Of a stretch of DNA of 64,000 nt, positions 35,245 to 43,362 are shown piece after piece. Below the pieces are notes generated by a model that had not been told where the DNA came from, ran no database searches, and was given only the letters and a program-made list of their open reading frames with translations. The number at the start of each line of letters is the position of its first letter. Within the stretch, counting starts at the first letter, position 1. Source of the DNA: Frigoribacterium sp. PhB24 (GTDB lineage: Bacteria; Actinomycetota; Actinomycetes; Actinomycetales; Microbacteriaceae); the NCBI RefSeq assembly GCF_003755185.1, contig NZ_RKIC01000009.1:434001-498000 (forward strand), given 5' to 3'. Position numbers and translations under genes: made by a program.

Positions 35245-36582
35245 CTAGAGGATCTCGAGGTTCGAGCGCAGCTCGAACGGGGTGACCTGTGCCCGGTATT
35301 CCTTCCACTCTTGACGCTTGTTGAGCAGGACGTAGTTGAAGACCTGTTCGCCCAGGGTCTCGGCCACGAGCTCGCTGCTCTCCATGATCGACAGGGCGTG
35401 GTCCAGGCTGGCGGGCAGCTGACGGTAACCCAGGGCACGACGCTCGGCGTCGCTCAGACCCCAGACGTTGTCTTCGGCCTCGGCCGGCAGCTCGTAGCCC
35501 TCTTCGATGCCCTTGAGGCCCGCCGCGAGCATCAACGAGAAGGCCAGGTACGGGTTCGCAGCCGAGTCGATGGCGCGGTACTCGACGCGGCTCGAGTTGC
35601 CCTTGTTCGGCTTGTAGAGCGGGACGCGGACGAGGGCGGAGCGGTTGTTGTGGCCCCACGTGACGAAGCTCGGGGCCTCGTCGCCGCCCCAGAGGCGCTT
35701 GTAGCTGTTGACGAACTGGTTCGTCACGGCCGTGATCTCGGGTGCGTGCTTGAGCAGGCCCGCGATGAACTGACGACCGATGGTCGACAGCTGGTACTCG
35801 GCCCCCGCCTCGTAGAAGGCGTTGGAATCCCCCTCGAAGAGCGACATGTGGGTGTGCATACCCGAGCCGGGGTGCTGGCTGAAGGGCTTCGGCATGAACG
35901 AGGCGAAGACGCCCTGCTCGATGGCGACCTCTTTGATGACCGTGCGGAAGGTCATGATGTTGTCGGCCGTCGTCAACGCGTCGGCGTACCGGAGGTCGAT
36001 CTCGTTCTGACCAGGGCCCGCCTCGTGGTGGCTGAACTCGACCGAGATCCCGAGGTCTTCGAGCATGCGGACCGAGCGGCGCCGGAAGTCGTGGGCGGTG
36101 CCGCCCGGCACGTTGTCGAAGTAACCGGCCGAGTCGACCGGCTGGGGGCCGTCGGCACCGAGCTGGGCGCTCTTGAGGAGGTAGAACTCGACCTCGGGGT
36201 GGGTGTAGAAGGTGAAGCCACGCTCGCCGGCCCGGGCGAGGGTGCGCTTGAGCACGTTGCGCGGGTCGGCCACGGCGGGCTGCCCGTCGGGCGTCGTGAT
36301 GTCGCAGAACATGCGGGCGGTCGGGTCGACCTCGCCCCGCCAGGGCAGGATCTGGAACGTCGTCGGGTCGGGCTGGGCGAGCACGTCGGCCTCGTACGAC
36401 CGGGTCAGTCCCTCGATGGCCGAGCCGTCGAAGCCGATGCCTTCGGCGAAGGCCCCCTCGACCTCGGCCGGGGCGATGGCGACGGACTTGAGCGTGCCGA
36501 TCACGTCGGTGAACCAGAGGCGGATGAACTTGATGCCGCGCTCTTCGATCGTGCGGAGGACGAAGTCCCTCTGTTTGTCCAT
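35245..36582 (-). CDS. glnA2: Type I glutamine synthetase 2, not adenylylated
   Basis: A 445-residue second glutamine synthetase of the shorter GSI-alpha type. It shows FDGSAIEGLTR, HPEVEFYLL, the KPFSQHPGSGMHTHMSLF metal/ATP region and NRSALVRVP. The adenylylation loop DLYELPPEE found in GlnA1 is absent; the region reads ELPAEAEDNVWGLSDAER. The ATG at 36582 follows AGAAAGG. It is cotranscribed with glnE and divergent from nadE, sharing only 37 bases. In related Actinobacteria GlnA2 can act in glutamine or polyamine metabolism; which applies here is not known. Confidence 0.94.
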   Translation of the reverse strand: MDKQRDFVLRTIEERGIKFIRLWFTDVIGTLKSVAIAPAEVEGAFAEGIGFDGSAIEGLTRSYEADVLAQPDPTTFQILPWRGEVDPTARMFCDITTPDGQPAVADPRNVLKRTLARAGERGFTFYTHPEVEFYLLKSAQLGADGPQPVDSAGYFDNVPGGTAHDFRRRSVRMLEDLGISVEFSHHEAGPGQNEIDLRYADALTTADNIMTFRTVIKEVAIEQGVFASFMPKPFSQHPGSGMHTHMSLFEGDSNAFYEAGAEYQLSTIGRQFIAGLLKHAPEITAVTNQFVNSYKRLWGGDEAPSFVTWGHNNRSALVRVPLYKPNKGNSSRVEYRAIDSAANPYLAFSLMLAAGLKGIEEGYELPAEAEDNVWGLSDAERRALGYRQLPASLDHALSIMESSELVAETLGEQVFNYVLLNKRQEWKEYRAQVTPFELRSNLEIL

Positions 36583-36602
36583 GCCACGGCCTTTCTGCTC
36601 CG

Positions 36603-36617
36603 CCACTACGGTAGTGG
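36603..36617. promoter_or_regulatory. Palindrome with overlapping -10-like elements between glnA2 and nadE
   Basis: CCACTAC-G-GTAGTGG is a perfect 7-base-pair inverted repeat with a one-base centre in the 37-base gap between divergent starts. On the plus strand TACGGT (36607-36612) is seven bases before the nadE ATG; on the minus strand TACCGT faces glnA2, whose ribosome site follows. The same symmetric block may thus set both promoters, or be an operator over them. Confidence 0.5.
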
Positions 36618-36619
36618 AC

Positions 36620-38389
36620 ATGCCCCGACTCCGCTTGGCGCTCGCGCAGACCAACCCCGTCGTCGGCGACCTCGCCGGCAACTCCGCCCAGATCGTCGAG
36701 GCGGCCCGCCGGGCCCACGCCGCCGGCGCCGACCTCCTCGCCGCAGGCGAGATGAGCGTCACGGGCTACCCGATCGAAGACCTCGCCAGTCGGCCGAGCT
36801 TCTTGCAGGCCAGTCGGCACGCCGTCGAGGTGCTGGCCGAGACCCTCGCGGCCGAAGGGCTGGGCGACCTGCCCGTCGTGGTGGGCCACGCCGACGGCCC
36901 GTTCGAGCCCCGGCTGCTGGGCACGAGCAACGCCCCCACGGCCATCGCGAAGAACTGCGCCAGCGTCCTGCAGGGCGGGCGTGTCGTGACGACCACCGCC
37001 AAATACCACCTGCCGAACTACTCGGTCTTCGACGAGTACCGCGTGTTCATCCCCGGCGACGAGCTGCTCGTCGTCCGCGTGGCGGGGGTCGACGTCGCCC
37101 TCGTCATCTGCGAGGACCTCTGGCGCGACGGTGGGCCGGTCGAGCGCGTGCTGCACGCGGACGCCGGGCTGCTCGTGGTGATCAACGCGAGCCCGTTCGT
37201 CCGCGACAAGGACGAGGTGCGCCTCCCGCTCGTGACCCGCCGGGCGGTCGAGAACGACACCCTGGTGGCCTACGTCAACATCGTCGGTGGTCAGGACGAC
37301 CTCGTCTTCGACGGCGACAGCGTCGTCGTCGACGGCAGCGGGACGATCCTCGCCCGGGCACCGCAGTTCGACGAGCACCTGCTGGTCGTCGACCTCGACC
37401 CCGAGCCGGCGACCGACACCGAGCTGCCCGAGGGCATCCGTCGCGTCGAGCTCGACGCGACCGGCGCCCCGTCCGACGGCTCCGCGGTCGGGCAGGCCCG
37501 TGCCTCCTCGCCCGCGGTCGCACGGGACGTCGCCGAGCTTCCCGACGACCGAGAGCAGCTGTGGAACGCCCTCGTGGTCGGAACCCGCGACTACGTGCGG
37601 AAGAACGGGTTCCGCAGCGTGATCCTGGGCCTCTCGGGCGGCATCGACTCGGCTGTCTGCGCGGCCGTCGCCGCGGACGCGATCGGGGCCGACGCCGTGT
37701 ACGGCGTCTCGATGCCGAGCCGCTGGTCGAGCGAGCACAGCCGCAGCGACGCCGACGACGTCGCCGAGCGGATCGGCGTGCAGTACTCGACCGAGCCGAT
37801 CGCCGACCTCGTCGCGCCGTTCGAGGAGCAGTTGCACCTGACGGGCCTCGCGGCCGAGAACGTCCAGGCCCGCGCCCGGGCCCTCGTGCTGATGGGACTG
37901 TCGAACCTGCACGGCCACCTCGTGCTGACCACCGGCAACAAGACCGAGCTGGCCGTGGGCTACTCGACGATCTACGGCGACTCCGTGGGCGGTTTCGCAC
38001 CGATCAAGGACGTGCCGAAGACGATGGTCTGGGAACTCGCCCGGTGGCGGAACGCCAACGCCGAGTCGATCGGCGAGACGGCGCCGATCCCCGAGAACTC
38101 GATCACCAAGCCGCCCTCGGCCGAGCTGCGCCCCGACCAGAAGGACGAGGACTCGTTGCCGCCGTACGAGGTGCTCGACGGCATCCTCGAGGGCTACGTG
38201 ACGAACGCGCTCGGGGCGGCCGACGTCGTGGCACTCGGCTACGACGCCGACACGGTGGCCGAGATCACGAGACTGGTCGACCGGTCCGAGTGGAAACGCC
38301 GACAGGGCGCGATCGGTCCGAAGATCTCGGGAATGGCCTTCGGCCGCGACCGCCGCCTGCCGATCACGTACCGACCGACGACGGTCTGA
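36620..38389 (+). CDS. nadE: Glutamine-dependent NAD+ synthetase
   Basis: Converts deamido-NAD to NAD with ATP and glutamine-derived ammonia, final step of NAD synthesis. In 589 residues the N-terminal nitrilase-type glutaminase domain has the catalytic triad Glu44 (AAGEMSVTGYP), Lys128 (TAKYHLPNY) and Cys164 (LVICEDLW); the C-terminal synthetase domain has the PP-loop LSGGIDS (338-344) and TTGNKTELAVGYSTIYGD. The start at 36620 is seven bases after TACGGT, suggesting a leaderless mRNA. Use of glutamine links it to the divergent glnA2-glnE unit. Confidence 0.95.
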   Translation: MPRLRLALAQTNPVVGDLAGNSAQIVEAARRAHAAGADLLAAGEMSVTGYPIEDLASRPSFLQASRHAVEVLAETLAAEGLGDLPVVVGHADGPFEPRLLGTSNAPTAIAKNCASVLQGGRVVTTTAKYHLPNYSVFDEYRVFIPGDELLVVRVAGVDVALVICEDLWRDGGPVERVLHADAGLLVVINASPFVRDKDEVRLPLVTRRAVENDTLVAYVNIVGGQDDLVFDGDSVVVDGSGTILARAPQFDEHLLVVDLDPEPATDTELPEGIRRVELDATGAPSDGSAVGQARASSPAVARDVAELPDDREQLWNALVVGTRDYVRKNGFRSVILGLSGGIDSAVCAAVAADAIGADAVYGVSMPSRWSSEHSRSDADDVAERIGVQYSTEPIADLVAPFEEQLHLTGLAAENVQARARALVLMGLSNLHGHLVLTTGNKTELAVGYSTIYGDSVGGFAPIKDVPKTMVWELARWRNANAESIGETAPIPENSITKPPSAELRPDQKDEDSLPPYEVLDGILEGYVTNALGAADVVALGYDADTVAEITRLVDRSEWKRRQGAIGPKISGMAFGRDRRLPITYRPTTV

Positions 38390-38436
38390 GGCCCGGGCGT
38401 CCCGACGGCGGTCAGCCGACGGGACACCGCAGCCGA

Positions 38437-38610
38437 TCAGGCGTCGGCGGCCTCTTCGGCGTCGAGAGCGGCGTTGCGGGCCTTGATCGTCTCGATCGCC
38501 TTCGCCGCCTCGTCGCGCGTGGCGTAAGGCCCCGCACGGTCGACGGCCGGCGAGACCTTGCCCTCTTCGACCTCGTGCGTCTTCGTGTTGAACCAGAACT
38601 CTGTCGTCAT
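38437..38610 (-). CDS. Small SPOR-domain-like protein
   Basis: A 57-residue acidic protein, MTTEFWFNTKTHEVEEGKVS at the start and Ala/Glu-rich at the end. It matches short actinobacterial proteins annotated as SPOR-domain-containing, with a conserved EFWFNTKTHEVEEG head and a GPYATRDEAAKAIE segment. The ATG is at 38610 and the stop at 38437. It converges on nadE with 47 bases between. Function unknown; at this size it is a single SPOR-like unit without a membrane anchor. Confidence 0.8.
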   Translation of the reverse strand: MTTEFWFNTKTHEVEEGKVSPAVDRAGPYATRDEAAKAIETIKARNAALDAEEAADA

Positions 38611-38697
38611 GGGTGCAGGCTACTGCGCGGCGACGCGAGCGGTGGTCCCACGGCACGGTCGGCCGCCCGAGGGGCGGTGATCACCGACCGGCGCGGC

Positions 38698-40182
38698 TCA
38701 GCGCACCACGAGGAGGCGCGGGTCGACGCCCGCGAAGGCGAGTCGCTGCCAGGACGACACCGCACCCGACGACGACAGCCAGACACCGGCCTTGAGGTCT
38801 GCGTAGTGCACGTCCGCACGCCCGTCTCCGTCGAGATCGCCCAGCTGGAGCCGCTCGGGTGGGTCGCCCGCGAAGACCCGGCTCAGCCACGAGGCCACGC
38901 CGCCGCTCGACACGTACCACCTGCCGTCCGCGCGGTTCGCCCAGAAGACGTCGGCACGACGGTCACCGTCGAGGTCGGCCAGGTCCATCTCGGCCATCGG
39001 GACGCCCGCGGAAGCCATGGTGCGCCACGGCGTCTTGGCCGACGACGCCGCCCACCAGGCGCCCGTCGGATGTGCCCAGAAGACGTCGTCCCGGCCGTCG
39101 CCGTCCAGGTCGGCGATGCGGATGTCGGTGTTCGGCACGTCGGAGGCGGTGGTGACCCAGGCAGAGGTCCCGCCGTACGAGACCTGCCACGTCTGCTTGG
39201 CGGAGTTGGCCCAGAAGACGTCGGCGCGTCCGTCCCCGTCGAAGTCGCCCAGCTGCAGTTCGTGACCCGGTGCCTCGCGGGCACCGTTGATGCGAACCCA
39301 GGACGAGACCCCGCCGGAGGAGATGCGCCACGAACCGTCGGCCGACGGCCAGAAGACGTCGCTGCGGCGGTCGCCATCGAAGTCGGCGAACTGGAAGAGA
39401 CTCGTCTCGACGTTGCCGGACGCGAGCGTCCGCCAGTTGGACGTGCCGCCGTCCGAGGCCCACCATTGTCCGTTCGGGTTGCCGTAGAAGACGTCGGCAC
39501 GACCGTTGCCGTCGAAGTCCGTCGAGTTGGCCGTCCTCGGCAGACCGCAGCCGGCGTAGAGCCCGAAGCCCGCCGTGTCGGGGCAGGAGTCCGCGGCGTT
39601 CGGGATCTTGTCTCCGTCACGGTCGGCGAGTCCGTCGCCGAGGCCCGGGAAACTCCACCCGACGGGGGTGCCGAGTGTGACGTTCCGGCCGCAGGTGAAG
39701 TACGAGTTGAGGCCGTCTTGGACGGCTCCGCCGACGCGGACCTCGAAGTGCAGGTGGACCCCGGACGACGCGCCGGTCGACCCCATCGAGCCGAGGGCCT
39801 GGCCCTGCCTCACGCTCTGACCCGGGGTCACGGTGGTCGAGTTCACGACGAGGTGGGCGTAGCGGGTCGTGTATCCCGCGGCGTGCTGGAGGACCACCTG
39901 GGTGCCGTAGCCCGTGGTGGCCGTCGACTGGGTCACCGAGACCACCGTGCCCGCGGCGGCCGCCACCACCTGCCCGCCCGACAACCGGGCGATGTCGGTG
40001 CCCGAATGCGTGTCGTTCGCGCCACAGTGGCTTCCGACGGTGCCGGTGATGCGTCCCGTCGCCGGCACGATCATCGCGCCGTTCGCCGCTTCCGCGGGCG
40101 AGGTCGCCGCCACCGTGCCACCGACGAGCGCCAACGTCGCCACCACGGCGACCACGGCCCTCCTGATCCTGTTGCGTCCCAC
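38698..40182 (-). CDS. Secreted M23 metallopeptidase with FG-GAP/VCBS repeats
   Basis: A 494-residue exported protein: basic N-terminus and signal peptide (residues 1 to about 33, ending SPAEAA), an M23 (LytM/lysostaphin-type) domain with Zn ligands His59 and Asp63 (THSGTD) and His145 (HLHFE) plus catalytic His110 and His143, a thrombospondin type 3-like calcium segment (DRDGDKIPNAADSCPDT, about 187-203), and six FG-GAP-type repeats of about 50 residues, each with a D(F/L)DGDGRADVFW core, reaching the C-terminus. Predicted role is peptidoglycan cleavage. The GTG start is at 40182. A GGGGTACA motif and a tandem repeat lie upstream. Cys-containing loops suggest disulfides. Confidence 0.88.
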   Translation of the reverse strand: MGRNRIRRAVVAVVATLALVGGTVAATSPAEAANGAMIVPATGRITGTVGSHCGANDTHSGTDIARLSGGQVVAAAAGTVVSVTQSTATTGYGTQVVLQHAAGYTTRYAHLVVNSTTVTPGQSVRQGQALGSMGSTGASSGVHLHFEVRVGGAVQDGLNSYFTCGRNVTLGTPVGWSFPGLGDGLADRDGDKIPNAADSCPDTAGFGLYAGCGLPRTANSTDFDGNGRADVFYGNPNGQWWASDGGTSNWRTLASGNVETSLFQFADFDGDRRSDVFWPSADGSWRISSGGVSSWVRINGAREAPGHELQLGDFDGDGRADVFWANSAKQTWQVSYGGTSAWVTTASDVPNTDIRIADLDGDGRDDVFWAHPTGAWWAASSAKTPWRTMASAGVPMAEMDLADLDGDRRADVFWANRADGRWYVSSGGVASWLSRVFAGDPPERLQLGDLDGDGRADVHYADLKAGVWLSSSGAVSSWQRLAFAGVDPRLLVVR

Positions 40183-40224
40183 GTCGTCCCTCGTCCTCGT
40201 TGTCCCCCGGGGGAGACTGCCAGA

Positions 40225-40234
40225 TGTACCCCGT
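40225..40234 (-). promoter_or_regulatory. GGGGTACA-type motif upstream of the M23 gene
   Basis: On the minus strand ACGGGGTACATCTGGC lies about 43-52 bases before the M23 start. Its first 12 bases, ACGGGGTACATC, are identical to those at 32191 in the exopolysaccharide operon's upstream region. Likely a shared regulator site; the regulator is unknown. Confidence 0.45.
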
Positions 40235-40253
40235 GTCGAGGAATCCCCCCGAT

Positions 40254-40291
40254 GGGGGCCCCTGCCCTCGACGGGGGCCCCTGCCCTCGAC
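40254..40291. repeat. Two tandem 19-base copies in the M23/map intergenic region
   Basis: The unit GGGGGCCCCTGCCCTCGAC occurs twice back to back (40254-40272, 40273-40291) and a partial third copy begins (GGGGCC). It sits in the 156-base divergent region between the M23 gene and map, between the GGGGTACA motif and the map -10 element. Confidence 0.8.
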
Positions 40292-40338
40292 GGGGCCGAC
40301 GGCGGCCCGCGGAGGCACCGCCCCCTAAGCTGGTGCAC

Positions 40339-41202
40339 ATGCCCCGGGACTCTCACGGATTCTTGACCCCGGGCCGGATCTCGTCGCAGCGTCCGGTCCC
40401 CCCGTCGATCGCCCGACCCGAGTACGTCGGCAAGGCCGCCCCCGCCGAGTACACCGGCGGCGACGTCTACGACGCCGAGACCGTCGAACTGATCCGCGAG
40501 AGCGGCCGCATCGCCTCGCAGGCCATCGACGCCGTCGAAGCCGCGCTCCGGCCCGGCGTCACGACCGACGAGCTCGACCGGGTGGCCCACGAATTCGTGG
40601 TCGCCCACCGTGCCTACCCGTCGACCCTGGGGTATCGCGGCTACCCCAAGTCGGTCTGCACCTCGGTCAACGAGGTCATCTGCCACGGCATCCCCGACGA
40701 CACCGTCCTGCAGGACGGCGACCTGATCAACGTCGACATCACCGCCTACAAGGACGGCGTCCACGGCGACCTCAACCGCACCTTCGTGGTCGGCGAGGGC
40801 GCGCCCGCGACCGTCGAACTGGTCGACCGCACCCGTGAGGCCTTGAGACGCGGCATCAAGGCCGTCGCCCCGGGGCGTCAGGTCAACGTGATCGGCCGCG
40901 CCATCGAGTCCTACGCCAAGCGCTTCGGTCTCGGCGTCGTGCGCGACTACACGGGCCACGGCGTCGGCCGGGCCTTCCACTCGGGCCTGATCATCCCCCA
41001 CTACGACGCGCCGCAGTACGACGACGTCATCGAGGTCGGCATGGTGTTCACCATCGAGCCCATGCTCACCCTCGGCGGCATCGACGCCGACGTCTGGGAC
41101 GACGACTGGACCGTCACCACCCGCGACAAGAGCCTCACGGCCCAGTTCGAGCACACCCTGGTCGTCACCGAACGTGGTGCCGACATCCTCACGCTCTCCT
41201 GA
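40339..41202 (+). CDS. map: Methionine aminopeptidase, type I
   Basis: Removes the initiator methionine from nascent proteins. In 287 residues the five metal ligands are all visible: Asp and Asp in NVDITAYKDGVHGDLNRT, His in GHGVGRAFH, Glu in FTIEPML and Glu in QFEHTLVV. The N-terminal extension (about 40 residues, PGRISSQRPVPPSIARPEYVG) is typical of the longer actinobacterial form. The ATG at 40339 is seven bases after TAAGCT (40326-40331), indicating a leaderless transcript. ppgK follows after 13 bases. Confidence 0.95.
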   Translation: MPRDSHGFLTPGRISSQRPVPPSIARPEYVGKAAPAEYTGGDVYDAETVELIRESGRIASQAIDAVEAALRPGVTTDELDRVAHEFVVAHRAYPSTLGYRGYPKSVCTSVNEVICHGIPDDTVLQDGDLINVDITAYKDGVHGDLNRTFVVGEGAPATVELVDRTREALRRGIKAVAPGRQVNVIGRAIESYAKRFGLGVVRDYTGHGVGRAFHSGLIIPHYDAPQYDDVIEVGMVFTIEPMLTLGGIDADVWDDDWTVTTRDKSLTAQFEHTLVVTERGADILTLS

Positions 41203-41215
41203 GAAAGGACCCCAA

Positions 41216-41977
41216 ATGGCACGCACCGCAGTGGGAATCGACATCGGCGGCACCGGCATCAAGGGGGCGATCGTCGACCTCGAGAGCGGCGAACTGCTCT
41301 CGGACCGCATCAAGAAGAGCACTCCCGAGGGCGGCGAGCCCGACGCGATCGTCGCGGTCGTCAAGCAGATCGTCGATGAGCTCGGCCTCGACGACGCGTC
41401 GGTGCCGGTCGGCGTCTGTTTCCCGGCCGCCATCATGGACGGCAAGACCCTCTCGGCCGCGAACGTGTCGAAGAAATGGATCGACTTCGAAGCCGAGAAG
41501 CTCTTCGAGACGACCCTCGGACGCGACATCCACTTCGTGAACGACGCCGACGCGGCCGGCTACGCCGAGACACGCTTCGGTGCCGCGAAGGACGTCAAGG
41601 GCCTCGTCGTCATGACGACGCTCGGCACGGGCATCGGCACCGCCTTGATCAACGACGGCGTCCTCATCGTCAACGCCGAGCTCGGGCACCTCGAGATCGG
41701 GGGCAAGGACTACGAGACCAAGGCGTCCTACGCCGCCAAGGAGCGCGACGACCTCAGCTGGAAGCACTGGGCCAAGCGCCTGCAGAAGTACTACTCGCAC
41801 CTCGAGGCGCTCCTCTACCCCCGCCTGATCATCGTCGGGGGCGGCGTGTCCAAGCACCACGAGGAGTTCCTGCCGCTGCTCGACCTGCGGGCCGAGATCG
41901 TGCCGGCGAAGCTCCGCAACAACGCCGGCATCATGGGCGCCGCCGCCCTGGCGGCCGACTCGAACCCGGCGTTCTGA
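41216..41977 (+). CDS. ppgK: Polyphosphate glucokinase
   Basis: Phosphorylates glucose using polyphosphate (and often ATP). The 253-residue ROK-type kinase shows GIDIGGTGIKGAIVDL, the phosphate-binding/active-site FVNDADAAGYAE (catalytic Asp), TLGTGIGTALI, and IIVGGGVSKHH. It follows map by 13 bases with AGAAAGGACC as its ribosome site and is probably cotranscribed. A strong palindromic terminator follows. Confidence 0.94.
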   Translation: MARTAVGIDIGGTGIKGAIVDLESGELLSDRIKKSTPEGGEPDAIVAVVKQIVDELGLDDASVPVGVCFPAAIMDGKTLSAANVSKKWIDFEAEKLFETTLGRDIHFVNDADAAGYAETRFGAAKDVKGLVVMTTLGTGIGTALINDGVLIVNAELGHLEIGGKDYETKASYAAKERDDLSWKHWAKRLQKYYSHLEALLYPRLIIVGGGVSKHHEEFLPLLDLRAEIVPAKLRNNAGIMGAAALAADSNPAF

Positions 41978-42000
41978 GACGAGACACGACCGACGTGAGG

Positions 42001-42042
42001 AAGACCCCGGACCAGGAGGCGCGCCTCCTGGTCCGGGGTCTT
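42001..42042. terminator. Perfect 42-base palindrome terminating ppgK and the RNase P RNA gene
   Basis: The sequence 42001-42042 is fully self-complementary: a 21-base arm AAGACCCCGGACCAGGAGG-CG and its mirror, without a separate loop. Its centre is formed by two overlapping copies of the 10-base repeat word (AGGAGGCGCG at 42014 and its complement at 42020). It lies between the ppgK stop and the 3' end of the minus-strand RNase P RNA, so it probably serves both. Confidence 0.85.
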
Positions 42043-42053
42043 TCTCGCGTGAG

Positions 42054-42440
42054 GCGAATGGGCCGACTGGTACGCCGGGTTCTGTCCCGGTGCCGAGGCA
42101 CCATGGACGGCCATCTCTCTCGGAACTACGTTGCCGCAGCTCTCTAGCGGTCTACCCGGGGACTCGGCGAGCAGCCTCGTCGTCCCCTCTTTGACCTTGC
42201 TCCGGGCGAGGTTTACATAGCCGGCCGGTCACCCGAGCCGCTGGTGGTCTCTTACACCGCCGTTTCACCCTTACCCCGCGCCGCACCCGGAGGTGCGACC
42301 CGTGGCGGTCTGCTCTCTGTTGCACTTTCTCGCGGGTTGCCCCGGGTGGGTGTTACCCACCGCCCTGCTCTGTGGAGCCCGGACGTTCCTCGGCGGCGGG
42401 TTGGCACCCGCCGACGCGACCGTCTTGTCGACCCATTCGC
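42054..42440 (-). ncRNA. rnpB: RNase P RNA (bacterial class A)
   Basis: Catalytic RNA of RNase P, maturing tRNA 5' ends. The ends are set by the P1 helix: GCGAATGGGTCGAC at 42440-42427 pairs with GTCGGCCCATTCGC at the 3' end (42067-42054), with one G-U pair. Universally conserved blocks are readable on the minus strand: GAGGAACGTCCGGGCTCC near the 5' end, AGAAAGTGCAACAGAGAGCA, AAGGGTGAAACGGC with GTGTAAGAGACCACC, and ACATAAACCTCGCCC-like CR regions. A TAGGCT -10 hexamer (42453-42448) lies at the right distance upstream. End points are accurate to a few bases. Confidence 0.95.
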
Positions 42441-42506
42441 GTCCCCGAGCCTAGTGGTGCGGCGCCCGTCGGTGGTGCCGCGGGACGTCCGAGGCACGGC
42501 CCGGGG

Positions 42507-43250
42507 TCAGATGCCGGACTCGTACGTGCGGACGAGGACGGCGTTGCTGTCGGGGCAGAGGACGACGTCGTCCTCGGCCGCGGCACGCACCGCGGCCAGG
42601 TCGCTGCCCGTGAGGGCGACGCCGCTCGCGCTCGACACGCCACCGCGCAGCAGGGACGCGCCGACGCCGTAGCGGTCACGCTGTCGTTCGTAGAGTGCCA
42701 GCAGGTCGGCCGGCACCGTCGCCGCGATGGTCTCGCGGTTCGCGACGACCTCGGCCCGGTCGGCCTCGAGCTCGGACAGCGTCGCGTCGCGTCCGGTCTC
42801 GGCGTCGACGCGCCGGGTCTCGAGCTGGTCCAGCTCGCCTCGCGTGACGGCGGCGACCGCGCCCAGGCTCTCGACGCGCTCCATCACCTCGAGTTCGAGG
42901 TCCTCGAGGTCGGAGCGGCGCTTGGCGAGAGCCGCGAGCTCACCCTCGAGGGCCGCGACGTCCTTGGTGGACGACGACGACGCGATGCGCTGTTCGTCCC
43001 GGGCGACGCGCGCCTCGACGACGGCGACGTCGGACTCGATGCGTTTGAGCTCGCTCTGCGCGTCCTCCCAGGCGCCTTGCTCGGTCGCGAGGCGGCTGCG
43101 CAGGCGCGAACCGTCTCCCTCGAGCGACGCGAGCACGGCGATCTCGGGCAGGTTGGCACCTTTGTGCGCGATCTGCCGCAGCGCGGTGTCGAGCTGCTGC
43201 AGGTCGAGCAACAGCGCCTGGTGCTCGTAGCTGGCTTTCATGAGGGGCAT
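42507..43250 (-). CDS. Coiled-coil protein with eroded C4 zinc ribbon
   Basis: A 247-residue protein of the actinobacterial family annotated as C4-type zinc ribbon or DksA-like proteins near nif3. Residues about 10-180 form a long antiparallel coiled coil (runs of Glu, Ala, Leu and Arg). In relatives the C-terminus carries two CxxC pairs around a CGGC...CEEC ribbon; here the corresponding region reads GVSSASGVALTGSDLAA and DDVVLCPDSNAVLVR, with only one cysteine. Zinc binding through four cysteines is thus impossible. It is the third gene of a minus-strand run (unknown membrane protein, nif3, this gene), upstream of rnpB. Confidence 0.84.
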   Translation of the reverse strand: MPLMKASYEHQALLLDLQQLDTALRQIAHKGANLPEIAVLASLEGDGSRLRSRLATEQGAWEDAQSELKRIESDVAVVEARVARDEQRIASSSSTKDVAALEGELAALAKRRSDLEDLELEVMERVESLGAVAAVTRGELDQLETRRVDAETGRDATLSELEADRAEVVANRETIAATVPADLLALYERQRDRYGVGASLLRGGVSSASGVALTGSDLAAVRAAAEDDVVLCPDSNAVLVRTYESGI

Positions 43251-43362
43251 GGGGACTCTTCTCGGGGTCGGGGGAAAGCGGGAACGGGGCGATGAGGGGG
43301 CGCGGGTCGCGTGGTCTCACGCGTCGCGACCCGGCGCCGTCGCGGGGGACGGCGCGAGGGGC

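Noticed and set aside
33673-41202. Very long plus-strand open frame of about 2500 codons
   Set aside because: It lies antisense to glnE and glnA2, crosses nadE in the wrong frame and has the composition of high-GC shadow frames. Only its end (from 40339) is real: map.
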